Source of the DNA: Anaeramoeba flamelloides
Taxonomy: Eukaryota; Metamonada; Anaeramoebidae
NCBI GenBank assembly: GCA_027625915.1
Contig: JANTQA010000057.1
Coordinates: forward strand, 8,370,001 to 8,434,000
DNA length: 64,000 nt
Reading direction: 5' to 3'
In this document: piece by piece, positions 20,830-33,621 of the stretch
How positions within the stretch are numbered: position 1 is the first letter of the stretch
How the letters are laid out: each line of letters starts with the position of its first letter
The notes under the pieces: model-generated
Told to the model about the DNA's origin: nothing
Database searches by the model: none
Seen by the model: only the letters and a program-made list of their open reading frames with translations
Position numbers and translations under genes: made by a program

Positions 20830-23800
20830 TTAATCGTTTTCTTCAGTTTTGTTTCCACCTCCTTGAAGTTCTTTTATAACCATTTTATGAATAAAATTAG
20901 AATTGGTAGAAATTTTTTCGTCAAGTAAATCTAAATTTTTTGCAAGTCCAATTACCTCTTGGATTTTTCCATTCAGTTCAAGAGATACTCTTACTGAATC
21001 ATATGGCTCTGGATCAGCATGGAAAGAAATTTGGCCTTCTTTTTGATCAATTGATGCAAATACTTCTCCTTGTTCAATCTTTTTTTAAAAAAATAATAAA
21101 AAGTAAAAAAAAATAAAAATAAAAACAAAAGCACAATATAACAAGAATAAAATAAAAAAAATATTAATATATTTTTTTATACTTTTATAAAATAATAAAA
21201 ATAAAAAAAAAAAACAAACCATATCTAATAAATAAAATTCAGCTTCTTGAGTCGAATTCATGTTTAATTGCTGGGACACGTATTCTAAAGAAAGAGTAAT
21301 ATAAGTTTTTGTTAATCTTTGGATTTTTCTTCTTACTAAATTATCTCTAACAAGTTTGATAAGGCCAAAAGTTTTGTCTTTTTCGTAAACTTCCATATAT
21401 GTGGAAATGCAAATACCTACTCTTTCGATATCCATACTTCTAAATGCTTCGACAAATTCTTCATAAGGTTTGCTCACCTTTTTTAACATCCCTTGGATGG
21501 ACATGCTTGTGTTTTGTGGAATCAATGGTGCCTTGCCAGTGGATAAGATGGATGTTAAAAGGTATCTTCGATAAGATTCTAACATTATGGATGAAAGTGT
21601 ATCTGCAGGAATGGTAACCGCAAGTTCAAAATAATATGTTGCTTCATCATATTTTTTCAATCCCGTATAGATCATTCCTCCATAATAAAAATATAAAAGT
21701 ACGTCTTTAATTTTAATACCTGAATGTTTTGTGTCAATTTCAAAAACATCACTTTCAAGAACTATTATTATTATTTAGATTTTTTTTAATAAATGTATAA
21801 GTGTTTAAAAAAATAAAAAAAAATTTAGAATTAGGATCGGGAATAATAAAAAAAATTAAAATATTAGATAGATTTAAAAGTTGTGTTGGTTTAAAAAAAG
21901 ATTATTTTGATTACAAAAAATTTAAATTTGATTACAAATAAATTAATTATTGTTTATTTTTTAAAAATTTTTTTGAATTTTTGGCTTTTTTTTGAAAAAT
22001 AATAACGAAAAGTAAATATTCTAAGTGAATAGAATATTTCATCAAGTTACTTGAAAAAAGAATTAAATATATTTTTAGAAAAGTTTTTATAAAAATGATG
22101 TTGTTTAATATGTATGTAAAATTTTTATTCATTTTATTTTTTTTACTCATTTTAAAATCGCATGATAAAAAAAAAAAAAAAAAAAAAATAGGCAAAAAAA
22201 AAGATATACTTTTATCGTTATATTATTAGAGAAGAAAAAAAAAATGCAATAAGTTATTCTTTTTAAGGTAAATGAGTTAAAAAAAGGTAATTTTCATAAA
22301 TTTAAAAAAAAAATCAAAATTTTAAAGTAATCTAAAGTAACCTAAATAAACTTAAATAACCTAAAAAGTGTTTTGAATTTTTTTATTTAAAATTCTACAT
22401 TTGAAAAAAATTTTTTGGTTGAAAAATATTTCATCAAAAAACATTTCCGGTTGTTAAGGTCTTTTAATTTTAATTTATTTATCCCAAAAATTGTAAAAAC
22501 TCTATTTTTTACAACATTCCATATTTACACTTGTGAATAAGTTAATACTGTTCTTTCATGTTTATGGTGGAGTAAACCAAGTAAGCGTGAGATTTTTTCC
22601 GGTAATTTTTAATTTTGGTAGATTTTGGAATTTAGGATCTTTTTCAAAAATAAAAAATAAATATTTGAAGTGAATAAAATATTCCATCAGGTTCCTTGAA
22701 TAAAGAAGAAAACATTATTTTTTACAGTTTGAAAAGTTTTCGTGATTTACTCAAATTTTGAATTTATTTATTTGAAACTTTTTTTCAACATTTCCATGAA
22801 GAAATAAATTGAGGTGTGTGGCACTTTTTTGATTCAAAAGAAACAAAATCAGCAATAGGAAAAAAAATTTTACTATAAAAAAAAAATTAGACTTTAAAGG
22901 TGTACAATATTACATTTTCAAAGACTAATAGGTTTATTTTTTTCATTTAGACCTTGGAAAATTTTTTTAGAAACTTTTTTATTCAAGGACTGAAAAGTTT
23001 TGTATGATAAAAATTTCAGAATAAGGAAAAATTTCATAATAAAAAAAAAAAAAGTGAAATTAATTTGATTAGATATCAAATGAACAAATATCATAAAAAT
23101 TGAAAGAAAAAAGATTTTTTTTTAATTTTGAATAAAACAAAATAGAATTTTTTTTTCATTTTACAAGACATTATTTCAATAGACTATTTATTGTTGGTAA
23201 ATTTAAAACATACGCATATATTATTTAAACATCTCAGTGATTCAATAAATTTGGTTAATTTAAAAATAACTAATTTAAATTACAATTCTTTTCTCAGACA
23301 TTTCGAGAAAATAAGAATTTAAAAAAAATTAAGTTTTTAAAAACGATAGTTAATTCAAATATGCTCTGAAAATAAAAAGTTAGTAAAATTGTTAGTTTTA
23401 AGTAAATTTTTTGGAAAATTGAAAAATTATTCTTTTTGTTCAATTTTAATCAAAAGTACAACTTTATCTTCTTTCTTTTTAGATAAAAAATTTAGATCGT
23501 ATGATTTGTTTTTAACAACTCTAATTCTTTTAAGATCTAATTCTTTATGATTTTTTTTTTAACTTTTATACATTATTAAATTTTTAAAAAAAAAAAAAAA
23601 AAATGGGTAATTAAGTTAATCTGTATTCTGTCTTGTATTGAAACAAATAAAAAAAATTAAGAAGGTGATCTTTTTTTTTTCGTTTTAGCTATTTAAAGGT
23701 TTTATAAAAAAGTGGGGAGAGGGGTTAATCAATAAAGAAATAAATTTAAAAGAATAAATTTTAGAATAATGGTAGTTTTAATGATTGATTTGTTCTTTAT

Positions 23801-25864
23801 AATATTTAAATTAAACCATTTTCCAGTCAAAGGGGGGCAGTTGTAGGGAGTGAATTGCATGTTTCTAAAGGATTTGAATCCATATTAGAAGGAAAAATTT
23901 CTCTTTGAAATTTCAAAATTGTATCATTTTTTCAATAATTTATTCTTTTTTTTTTTTTCGATTTTTTTTTGATAACCTAATCCATTTGTAAATTTTTTTT
24001 TTTATTACAAGATCGATAGCCACTTGGTAAAAAGGTGTTATTCGAATGTTACAAAAACAAGTGAAAAATGATTGTAGAGAAATCATATTTATTTCTATTG
24101 GGATTTTCTTTGATCTTCAATAAGAGATCAAAATGAGCATTGTTGTTTTTCTCAATATGATTTACTAAGGAATTTGAGGTTTTTCTAATTTTAAGAAAAT
24201 CTATTGAATTTTTAGTTTTATTTCATAAGGGTGCCAACTATTCTTTGATGGGTATTTTTCTACTGGTTTATTATTTGTTCTTGGAAGGTCAATTATAAAA
24301 AAATAATAGATATTTGAAAAAAATGTTTTTTTTTGTAATACCCCCTTTGACTGAAACAAATTTTAGTAATTTGTTTAGCTTTATTTTTAATAAAAAAACA
24401 AAATAAATAAAAACAGAGATCTTTTAATGATCTGATTTGAAGAATCATTTTCAATTTAATGGCTTTGAAATTAAATGATTTTGAATAATTTAATAAATGT
24501 GATGAAATAAATGCATTGATTTATTTTAAATTTAACAGTAATTTTGTTATCGCTGATAATTGGTTAATTCTTTAAAGTGTTTATTTTGTTTAATTGAAAT
24601 TGAATTAATAAAGCTGAGAAATTAATTTTAAAAAGTCAATTTTTCCCTTTTGTTGAAAATTTAATAATGTATAACAGTTAAAAAAATAATAAAGAATTAT
24701 TCTAAAAGAATTAGAGTTGTTAAAAACAAATTCATATGATCTAAATTTTATATTTAAAAAATTAAGACATTGATTTTTACAACGTACAACAAGTGTTAAA
24801 TAAATTTATAAAAGTAAAGACTTGTCATGAAAGATGAAGATTTGTTTTGAAAACTAAAATTTCTCTTGTCAAAATTAAAGATTGAAGAAACAATCATCAA
24901 GCAAAAAAAAAAAAAGACAGAAACGTTTGGAAATTAGGAAAGTTTTCTGCAAAAAAAAACTTTTACAGGTGTTTTGTTGAACAGTAACTTTTATTAAATT
25001 TTCTTAAAAAGGATCTTGGAGTTTTTTTTTTTCAGAAAGATTCCCAAACAAAAGAAATTTAAAAAAAAGAACTCTCGAACAAAAATGAGAAAAATAAAAA
25101 TAAAAAAAAAAAAAAGTAAGAAAAAAGTCTTTTGTTTTTTTTTTTTTGTCTTTTTTTTTTTTTGTTCTTAATGATTTTGATAGATTTGTAATGGTCTGTC
25201 TTTTTTTGAGTAAGTGAGATTTAAAAAAGAATAAAATAATAAAAAAAAAATATAATAAAAATTTATTCTTACTTGGTAAAGCAGCAGAAAAATTTTGAGA
25301 AGCTAAACATGCCTGAAGGAAATATGCATGGGTTGGTGTTAATTCTCCAGATCTTCCAATTTTTTCAATTGCAATTTTAAGAGGGTAAACTGTACCATGA
25401 GCAAATTTTTCACGAATAGCTATAGCTACAAACCTACGACACAAAAAAAAAACTATTAAAAAAAAAAGAAAAGTGTGAAAAAATAATAAAAAGAAAAAGA
25501 AAAAGAAAAAAAGTTTTTTTTTTTTTTGTTATATTTTTTTGAAAGTTTTTTCAAAGAGAATTTGAGATTTTTTACATTTCCCAATAGACATTGAGACTTG
25601 AGAAGGATCACATTGAAGTAAAAAAGTCTGAATTTGCATAAGAATAAGTTCAGGGTTTTGGAATCTTTTAAGTGAAGCCTTAGCAGCAAGCAGATACATA
25701 TAACCAAGTGAATATTTTGTGATCGGGAGTTGCTTCATTACAAGATCTAATTGCCCAATAAAGTTGGTTAATTGGTCATCAATTTTGTCAAGATAATTCT
25801 TTAATTGTTTTCTTTCTTCTTTTGTGTCTGAATATTGAAGAATGATGTTAAGTACCTTTTCCAT
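20830..25864 (-). CDS. CSN3: COP9 signalosome complex subunit 3
   Basis: Four exons: 25864-25576, 25452-25273, 21761-21220 and 21078-20830, totalling 419 residues against about 420 in animals. Phases agree at all three joins, with donors GTAAAA, GTAAGA and GTTTGT. Each exon aligns with known CSN3. The N-terminal helices contain FLLQCDPSQV and FLCRRFVAIAI. The middle exon ends SAALP, continued by a LESDVFEIDTKH stretch. The third exon has YFYYGGMIYTGLKKYDEATY, then the PCI region with IQRLTKTYITLSL and QEAEFYLLDM. The last exon starts IEQGEVFASIDQKEGQISFH and ends in a short acidic helix. CSN3 is a PCI scaffold subunit of the complex that removes NEDD8 from cullin ubiquitin ligases. The second intron is 3511 bp and repeat-like, very large beside the other two (123 and 141 bp). 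Confidence 0.95.
21762..25272 (-). other. 3.5-kb intron of CSN3
   Basis: Phase-1 intron (donor GTAAGA, acceptor AATAG). Contains poly-A/T runs and AT-rich sequence of unknown origin. I find no complete transposon ends or coding frame in it, though its size suggests absorbed insertions. Confidence 0.6.
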
Positions 25865-27109
25865 TTGATGAGAATTTATTAAAAGAAATTAAAGAGAAAA
25901 AATGATTTTTCTAAAAATTTTGTATTTTGGATTTTTATTCATCCTATTTTATAGAAGAGGACATATTGTGAAGAAATTTTATAATTGTTTAATAATTTTG
26001 GTGCAGCCAAAATTAAATACGACTGTGTGTGGTTTAATCTCGTTTAGTGGTAGAAGCAAATATTTAATCTTTTTGTTTTAAGGGATATGTTTGATCATTT
26101 TGTTTAAAAAAGAAGAACTCAAAAAACAATATAGCCCTCACAAAATCTCAGTATTAAGATTTAGTTTGGTGTTAAAATGTAGATGAAAAATGTGAAAAAA
26201 ATTATTAATTAATTTATTATCCTTAATACGTTGTTCTGTTTATAATATCCATACTTCCATTTAAACATGTCCTTTTTTAATATTATTGTTCCAAGATAAT
26301 ATTTAATTCTGTGTACAATATTATACCTAAAGTAAATTATTTTTATTGGATAATTCCTTTATATTTCAAGAAAATGATTCTTTTTGAATCCAATTTGTTT
26401 AAAATTTTATAGCAATTTTAAGAATTTTATATATTTTTAATTTTTTTTGAAACTTTCATTTTTTACGAGGAATATTCTCATGTTTTTTTAAAAGGGGGTT
26501 TCCGGTTAAATATTTTTATAGATGTGTGAATAGATAGATCCCTCCAAAATATTAGGCAAAAACATTGGTAATTAATTTTACAATTTCTTTATTAAACCGA
26601 ATTCTATTCTTAATATTCATATAATCAATATTATTATAATCTTAAATTGGGTGCTTGTAATAATTGAATTTGTTTATTTGTTAGGAGTAACTTAAAAAAG
26701 TGGTACCATAAATTCTGATCTTAATTTGATATTATATTTTTTAGTGTCTGTAAATTTATAGTTATTGTTTTCTGTTTGATAATAGAAAACTTTTTTAAAA
26801 GGTTTAATGTTGACTAAATTTCTTATAAAACAAAAAACTTATAACTATATTTTAAAGTTAAAAAATCATTTTATATACTTGAAATTTTTTCCATTTATTA
26901 TTGAAATTTACTTTAGATGCCTTTTCTCAAAAATAATAAAAAAATTGTGTTGTTTTTTGATTATTGTTTAGAAATAATTTGATCGTATAATTTGTTTGTT
27001 CAAATAGCATGTACTGTTTCAATAATTAATAATATTTGTCTAAATTTTCGAGTTTCGGTTGTTGAATAAGAATACTTGCAAAGAAATGTTTTTTTTAAAT
27101 AGTCAATAA

Positions 27110-28070
27110 ATTTCACTTTTATTGGAAATGTAGTCTTTCACTAAACAACCCAAATAACACACTTTATTTGAAATAAAAATCTAATTTGAATTATTCGAAA
27201 AGGATGGGATGATATTGAATTATTAAAAATTATCTTAGAAGATTATTTTAACATTACAAATAGGGTGTGAGTATTTAATGAAAAAAATGATTTAAAAATT
27301 ATTTTTTTAAAGTTTTTTAAAAAAAAAATTTCTAGTTTCTTTGGTTACTGTATTTTATCATTTGAAATTCAGCGAAAAAATGTTTTTAATTTTTATTAAA
27401 ATTTGAAAGATTTGTCTAAAAATAATAAATTTTGTGATTTTAATGGTGAAAGTTTATTGTAATGAATTTTTATTTATTAATGGTTCATTTGCTTTTCAAA
27501 ATCTATTCTTTTTTATTTTTATTTTTTTTTTTTGAAAGGTTTGTCTACACATCAAAAAGATTTTAATTTTAATGATTAAAACGCATCGTACTATGAGGAA
27601 AATTTTTTGTTTTCCTCTGTACCCCAAAATTGTCTGAAATACTTTTATAACAAATTATTGATTTGATAATTGATTTTTTCTTATATCTAAAATAGGTTTT
27701 ATCTATATATTATCGTTCAATAACAATATAAAGATATGATGATAAATAATTTAAATAATTAAAAAACAAAATAAATTAAATTTGAAAAAAAAATATTATT
27801 TTTTTTCATTGTAAAATTTGAAAATTTTTTTTCATTATTAAATTTGGCATTTTTTTAAACCAAAATATATTTTTAACAGAAATTATAGGACAAATTTTTC
27901 AATTTCAGATTAAATTTTAAATTTTATTTTTAATATTTTTGATTTTTAATTTTTAATTTTATTCTGTCTAGTGTAAAATAGATTATATTCTGTAATAAGA
28001 AATCATATATCAAAAATTATTTTATAATATTTGGGTTAATTTTCCTTGAAAATTTCAATTTACACTATGA
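27110..28070 (+). repeat. Dispersed repeat, copy 1 (pairs with 61310-62130)
   Basis: Shares ordered blocks with 61310-62130: CCCAAATAAC, ATTAAAAATTATCTTAGAA, TTTGTCTA-ACATCAAAAA, AAAACGCATC-TACT, CCCCAAAATTG-CT and TTTTTTTCATTGTAAAATTT. Both copies are in the same orientation. No coding frame or clear ends. Confidence 0.5.
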
Positions 28071-28880
28071 TTGTTTTTTTTTATTATTTTCACTTTTTAA
28101 TAGAATTCTTATATAAATGGGTGGGGTCAAATGATAAAATGTGTGATTATAAATTAATATAAATAATTTTCTGTATTTGAGTTTTTGAGAATTATTTCTT
28201 CTTTTTTTTTTTTTAGAAATACTAATCTATTTTTTCTTGAGTGAACATATCTCTAAAAGGTAATAATTGGTTTCTGTTATTCCGTTATATTTCAATTTTA
28301 ACCATATGGGTTAAATGTATTTGAGTCTTTTTTTCGATTGTATAGTGATACCGATATAAGTATTTTGAAATATATTTGTTTTTCAAAGTATTTGGCTAGG
28401 GTGGTGACTTAAATATAGTTGAGTTTTAACCTATATATAATGTTTTACTATGCTTTAGAATCATTATTTTATTTTATAACTCTTGGAATTCAACAATTCA
28501 TCATAAATTTAGTACTTATGATTTTTTTTTGTCCAATATTATCTTTTGAATTCTAGTTAATTAATTTTTTTTTGGTTGGTTGGGTTTTATCAATATCTCT
28601 AAATATGGGAGAGGTATTTTTATTTGTTTTTTTTTTTTTTTTTTACTGGAATTCCATCATTTTTCTGATGGTTTTTATGTTTTAAATAGGAATTGGTGTT
28701 TTTCTGTTATATATAAATATATATATATAATCTTTTTCAGTTAAAGGGTGGCACTTTTTATTGAAGAAATTTTACATCTTCTATGATTTTGATTCATTTC
28801 TCTTCTCAAAATAAAGTTATATTTTTTAAATCAAAATCATTTTTTCTAGTTTTGTCACAATTTTCTCTTTTGTAAATATG

Positions 28881-28912
<32 letters not shown>

Positions 28913-30229
28913 TTAGTTTGGAAAAAAAAATGTCCTTTGAAAGTACAAATCAATCTTACAGAAAAGTGAGTCTTTGTATTTAAATTTAAAATGAATGAAT
29001 TTATAATTAAAAAAACTTAATGTCAACAATTTTAATTTTCCAAAGAAATTGAGAAATTTTGCACGAGATGTTCGAATAATAGATATGGACAAAAAATTTT
29101 TGACATTTTTTTTTTTTTAAAAAAGTTATGGTTTGTAAGGTATTTCTATTATTAATTCTCAAACCTAATTCCAAATTTATTATTTCTCTTATTTTTTAAA
29201 CAATTGTGGTTTGTTTGATTCTTAAATAAGGGAAAATGGGGTGATTTTTTCATTTTTGGCTGGGAACTTTTAGTGAAATGGGATTTATATCTGTAATACA
29301 TTTATTAATCCAGAATTGTAATTTTTTAAAAGTTTTTCTAGATTGTTATCATTTTCAAACAATTGTGTTATAAAGTCAATATAATCCCTTTAGACACAAG
29401 TGTTCTAAATGAATTCCTTGCATTTGCCACAAATGTTAACATTTCCCCTTGGTTAAGATACTTGTTATGCTTTGCCCAAATTGAAAATAATTTTTTGAAA
29501 AAAAAAATTTTTTTTTTTGTGTTTTTTTGTTTTTATTTTTTGTTCTACTCTAAATTCTCACTTTTTGGGTATTAGAAATATGTATACGGTTATATTTATA
29601 CTTTTTTTTTTATTTTTTATATTGTTGGGTAGTAAAACGGTGCTCTTAATTCAATAAATTTGGATAAGTTTCCCTTACTTCTTATAACACAGTGGTAAGT
29701 GAGTATTTACAAAGGAAAAAAAGAACCAAAAATAAAAACCAAAAAACTTCAAAAAAAAAAAAAAAACACCTTTTGTTCAAAAAATTATATTCATTTTCGG
29801 ATAAATAATTGAAAGTATCTTAGCCAAGATAAAATTATAGTGTTTGTGGTGTATTGGAAGGGTGCATTTAGAATACCGATCAATAAAGAATTCTTTTTTG
29901 ATATTCTTCATTTTTCAATTATTATTAAATAGCGGTTTAAGTTGACTGATTTTCTTTTAATTTTTATTAATGATCAATGATCTGTGAAAAAATAGTAAAT
30001 CAATAATTTAATGTATATTTTTTTTATTTAAATATTCCGATTAAACTTTTTGATCTTAGTTGTGTTCTGATCCAAATGGAATAATAATTTAATACAATAA
30101 TTTTACTTTTTGATTTAAAAGATTTTTATTTCCTTTGAGAATTACAGTCCATACACTTTTTAGCCTTCATTCCATTTAATCAAATAAGGTACAAAAATTT
30201 TTTTTTCATGTGTTGTCTATTTATTGTTA

Positions 30230-30995
30230 ATTTTATCCATACTCGAAGGGTGACTTGAAACCTAAAAGGGGGGTATTGTGAAATTGCCCTTTATTTGTTT
30301 GACAAAATTTAAATAACAAAAAAGGAATTCAGTGGATCTCAATTGACAAAAAATTCTTCTAAAAAAAAAAAGTTTAAAAAAGCAATTGCAATTCCAAAAA
30401 ATACAATAAAAAAAAAAGTTCAAAAGTATTCTCAATTTCCAAAAAATCTAATTTTTCAAAACTTTTAATAAAAACATGTTCAATCTCAAAAAATCAAAAT
30501 TTAGAAATAAAAATACATCTTGTACTCATTTTTTAAATTTACAAATGGTTAAATTTCTTCAATTTAAAACCAAATGTTTTCTGAAAGTTAGCAATCAATT
30601 TAATTCGGTTTGATCTAATTTGTGGTTTTTCTAATATCCTCTATATTGGGTAGAGTAAGGCTTTTCTAACATTCTTAAGAAAAAATAACTCGTTTGAGAA
30701 GAATAAAAAATGGAAAAAAAAATTTTTGAGATCTCAAAAATCCGACAAAGAGACACTTCAAAATCAACTAGTTGTTTTCAAAATTTAATTCGTGACCATT
30801 CAAATTAAAAACCGGGTATCTCTCCTTGACTTTTTTTCTGAAAATGGCCTCTTTTTTGATTGTTGATTTTTGACGATCGATCGAACTTCAGATGTTTGTT
30901 CGGTTTTTGAATTTATCCAGGTACTCATAAAAATTACAAATTTTTTTTTTTACCTTTCTGAAAATTATTTTTAACTGTAATGGCCTAGCTTTTAG
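30230..30995 (+). repeat. Dispersed ~700-bp repeat, copy 2 (pairs with 19700-20385)
   Basis: Second copy of the repeat at 19700-20385. It carries an internal A-rich expansion around 30357-30500 and otherwise follows the same block order. It ends near the TTTTTAACTGTAATGG stretch at about 30990. Confidence 0.55.
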
Positions 30996-32691
30996 GGAAC
31001 AACTGTTTAAGATAAAGTATGATAGTTTGTTTTTTTAGAATAGTGTTTGAGTTATAAAACGAGATAGTTCGTTAATATCATAATTTTTTTTTCACTTTAT
31101 TATTTTTTTTGTGCATCTATAAAAATATTTTTTTTAACTTTATTTGATTGATTGGGGTCCTGTGTTAAATATTTCATGGTTGAAAGGTTAAATTGTGCAC
31201 AATGATTAAGAAAATGGTCTACTAATGGTATATTTTTTAATAAAAGAAAATATAAAATTAGAGTAAATAAAATGTCTCCAAAATAATGTGAAAAACAAAA
31301 TTACACTATTTTAAAAATATACAAAAAAATTTTTTATAAAAATATTATAAAGGAGAAGGACTCTGTAGATTTCAACCAGATACTTTATAAATTAATTGAG
31401 TCCTTATATTTTGTGATCACAGTTTTCATATGTTGGGGTTTGATGTTTTTATGTTTTGATGTTCATTATTTGATTTTATTCTATTTTTTTCAGAATATTT
31501 AGTCCAACCCTCAACAAGTGCCACTTTTATTTGAAACTCAAATTGAAATTTTATGAATAAATTCCCAAAAAGGTTCAATTAGTCCAATAAACATTCTGAG
31601 AAATAATCTTGGTAAACTTTTGTTCATTGAAATAGAACAATAATTGAAAGGTACCCCTAAAAATACATTTTTATGATTGAATTAAATTGATCTTTTTTTG
31701 ATTGATTCAAAATTATCAAGTAAGAACAAAATTTTTATTTTTTTTCAAAAAGAATTACAATATAAAATGTTAAAAGACTTTATTACAATACCAATATAAT
31801 TGCTCTCGGTGGCATCCGTCTATTCAAATCATTCTTATATTTCTGACAAACAATTTAAAATAATAGCTATAAATTTAAAAATATAGGAAAAAAATTTTCG
31901 TTCAATTCCCTTTTTCTTTAAAGTTGTTTCCACTCCTCTCACAACATTTCATTTCAAAGAAAATTTCAAAAATCAACGTACACAATGTCCATTTGCTTTT
32001 AAACCAACAAAACATCTTTATTCCAAAGTAAACCTAAAAAAAATCAAAAAAAGGAAAATGATCCTAAATTTTGAAAGATTTTTGGGATTTAACAGCATAC
32101 AAAATGATTCAAAGAATCAACTGTCTGTTTACAAACCTCACTCGTCAAAAATGGTTGTTGTTGAGATTTTGCACAAACAATTTGTTCTGACGATCGATTT
32201 TTTTTTCATCTTTAAAAAATGAAGCCAAAGAAGATATTTTTAAAACTGTAGTCTTGTTCTGTTGAATCAAAAAGCAAGAGTTTTTTAAGTAATTAAAAAA
32301 AGAATAAAAAACTGTCTTTCTGAAAAAAAAGTTTCTATGAAAGCATTGTTTTGAAGAAAATGTGAAGAATAATTAGTGTACTACTTAATTTGTTCTTTGG
32401 ATCAGTAATAAATTAAAAGATAAAAGAAAAAATTATTATAAAAAATTAAAATTGGAAACCAAAAAAAAAAAAAAAAAAAAAAAAATAAAAAAAAAAAAAT
32501 ATAACAATAAACACAGAAAACCAACATACCAATATTTTCAAATCTAAATGTAAATCAAAAAAAATTTATTTTTCATTTTTTGTCAAAAGAAAATTAGTTT
32601 AAGTTTTGCAACAAAAGAAATTTTTTTTATTTATACTATTTATTTAACCAACTAACGACAATTACTGACAAACAAAAATTTGATTTAAAGA

Positions 32692-33621
32692 ATGAAACAA
32701 TCTCTTGACAGTTTTTCTTTATTGACAAGCGAAGAAGATCTTGATTTTGGATCTTATTCAGCACCACAATTTAGTCCACTACTTTTGTGTTCTTCACCAA
32801 TGTACGATTACTTTTTGAATTATGATGAACAATTACAATTGGAATCAACACTGCCATCCTTTCATGTTCAATCAAGAGAACATGATCCATTTTCAGAAAC
32901 TTTTCAACAAACATTGTTACCAACAGAGGATTTCCATTCCCAAAATGTTCTTAAAGAAGAAATTGTAAATGAAAATGAAGTTGACTTGGAAAGTCTTGAA
33001 ACAAAAAAAGACAAAGAAACAGAAAAAGAAAAAGAAAAAGAAAAAGAAAAGGAAAAACAAGAAGTTAAAAAATTCAATAAAATAATAATAAAAAAACAAA
33101 AAACAAAACCAAAACAATTAAAAAAACAGACAAAAAGAAAACCAAAAAGAAAAACAAAACCAAAACTCCTCAAGACTCAAACAAAAAATAACAAATTGGC
33201 AAACCCACAAGCAATTATTCCAACAAAAGTACACATTATTAGCAAGATCCAACCAAACAAAAGATCACCTACCGCCACACCAACAAAGCCAATTGCAAAT
33301 ACTAAAAAAAACACAAGTTGTCCATGGAAAAAACGTCACCAAAGGAAGAGACTAAACGCAATTTGTAAAATGAACCCGAACCTTATCCGAGGATATAATC
33401 CAAATTTCGGTAAAAGAAAGGCACAGAGGATCGGGATTACACAGGTTGAGCCGATTCTTGAAATTACAAATGAAGCAATCCAAATGATTGCAAACTTTGA
33501 AAAAAGAAAGCGTAGTGACGTAATTCGCTCATTCACTGGCTGTTTAAAACGGCAATTTAACCAAGTAAAGGAATCTAATAGCCAATCACTCAAATTCCGA
33601 AGAAAATTGACGAAGAAATAA
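32692..33621 (+). CDS. Uncharacterised 309-aa protein, acidic N-terminus and highly basic C-terminus
   Basis: Intronless frame from ATG to TAA with codon use like the other genes. I do not recognise the family. Residues 1-105 are Ser-, Asp/Glu- and aromatic-rich (LLTSEEDLDFGSYSAPQF, YDYFLNYDEQLQLES), similar to an activation-type disordered region. A run of EKEKEK repeats at about 108-122 leads into a Lys-rich stretch of about 70 residues with nuclear-localisation-like KKQTKRKPKRKTK. The last 100 residues look folded or helical: CPWKKRHQRKRLNAICKMN, RKAQRIGITQVEPILEITN, then IQMIANFEKRKRSDVIRSF and a basic end. A nuclear role, perhaps in transcription or chromatin, is inferred from composition only. 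Confidence 0.65.
   Translation: MKQSLDSFSLLTSEEDLDFGSYSAPQFSPLLLCSSPMYDYFLNYDEQLQLESTLPSFHVQSREHDPFSETFQQTLLPTEDFHSQNVLKEEIVNENEVDLESLETKKDKETEKEKEKEKEKEKQEVKKFNKIIIKKQKTKPKQLKKQTKRKPKRKTKPKLLKTQTKNNKLANPQAIIPTKVHIISKIQPNKRSPTATPTKPIANTKKNTSCPWKKRHQRKRLNAICKMNPNLIRGYNPNFGKRKAQRIGITQVEPILEITNEAIQMIANFEKRKRSDVIRSFTGCLKRQFNQVKESNSQSLKFRRKLTKK

Larger units (their letters stand above)
25865..32691. other. 6.8-kb AT-rich spacer with two repeat copies
   Basis: Holds repeat copies at about 27110-28070 and 30230-30995. A 70-codon frame at 29363-29575 is probably chance. The last 900 bp before 32692 are A-rich on the plus strand and include a poly-A run at 32461-32484; they are the likely promoter and leader of the 309-aa gene. 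No RNA gene is seen. Confidence 0.4.

Noticed and set aside
29363-29575. 70-codon frame in the 25.9-32.7 kb spacer
   Set aside because: Ends in a poly-Phe run from T homopolymers and shows no motif.
32904-33173. Minus-strand Phe/Ser-rich frame that mimics transmembrane segments
   Set aside because: Antisense of the KEKEKE tract of the 309-aa protein.
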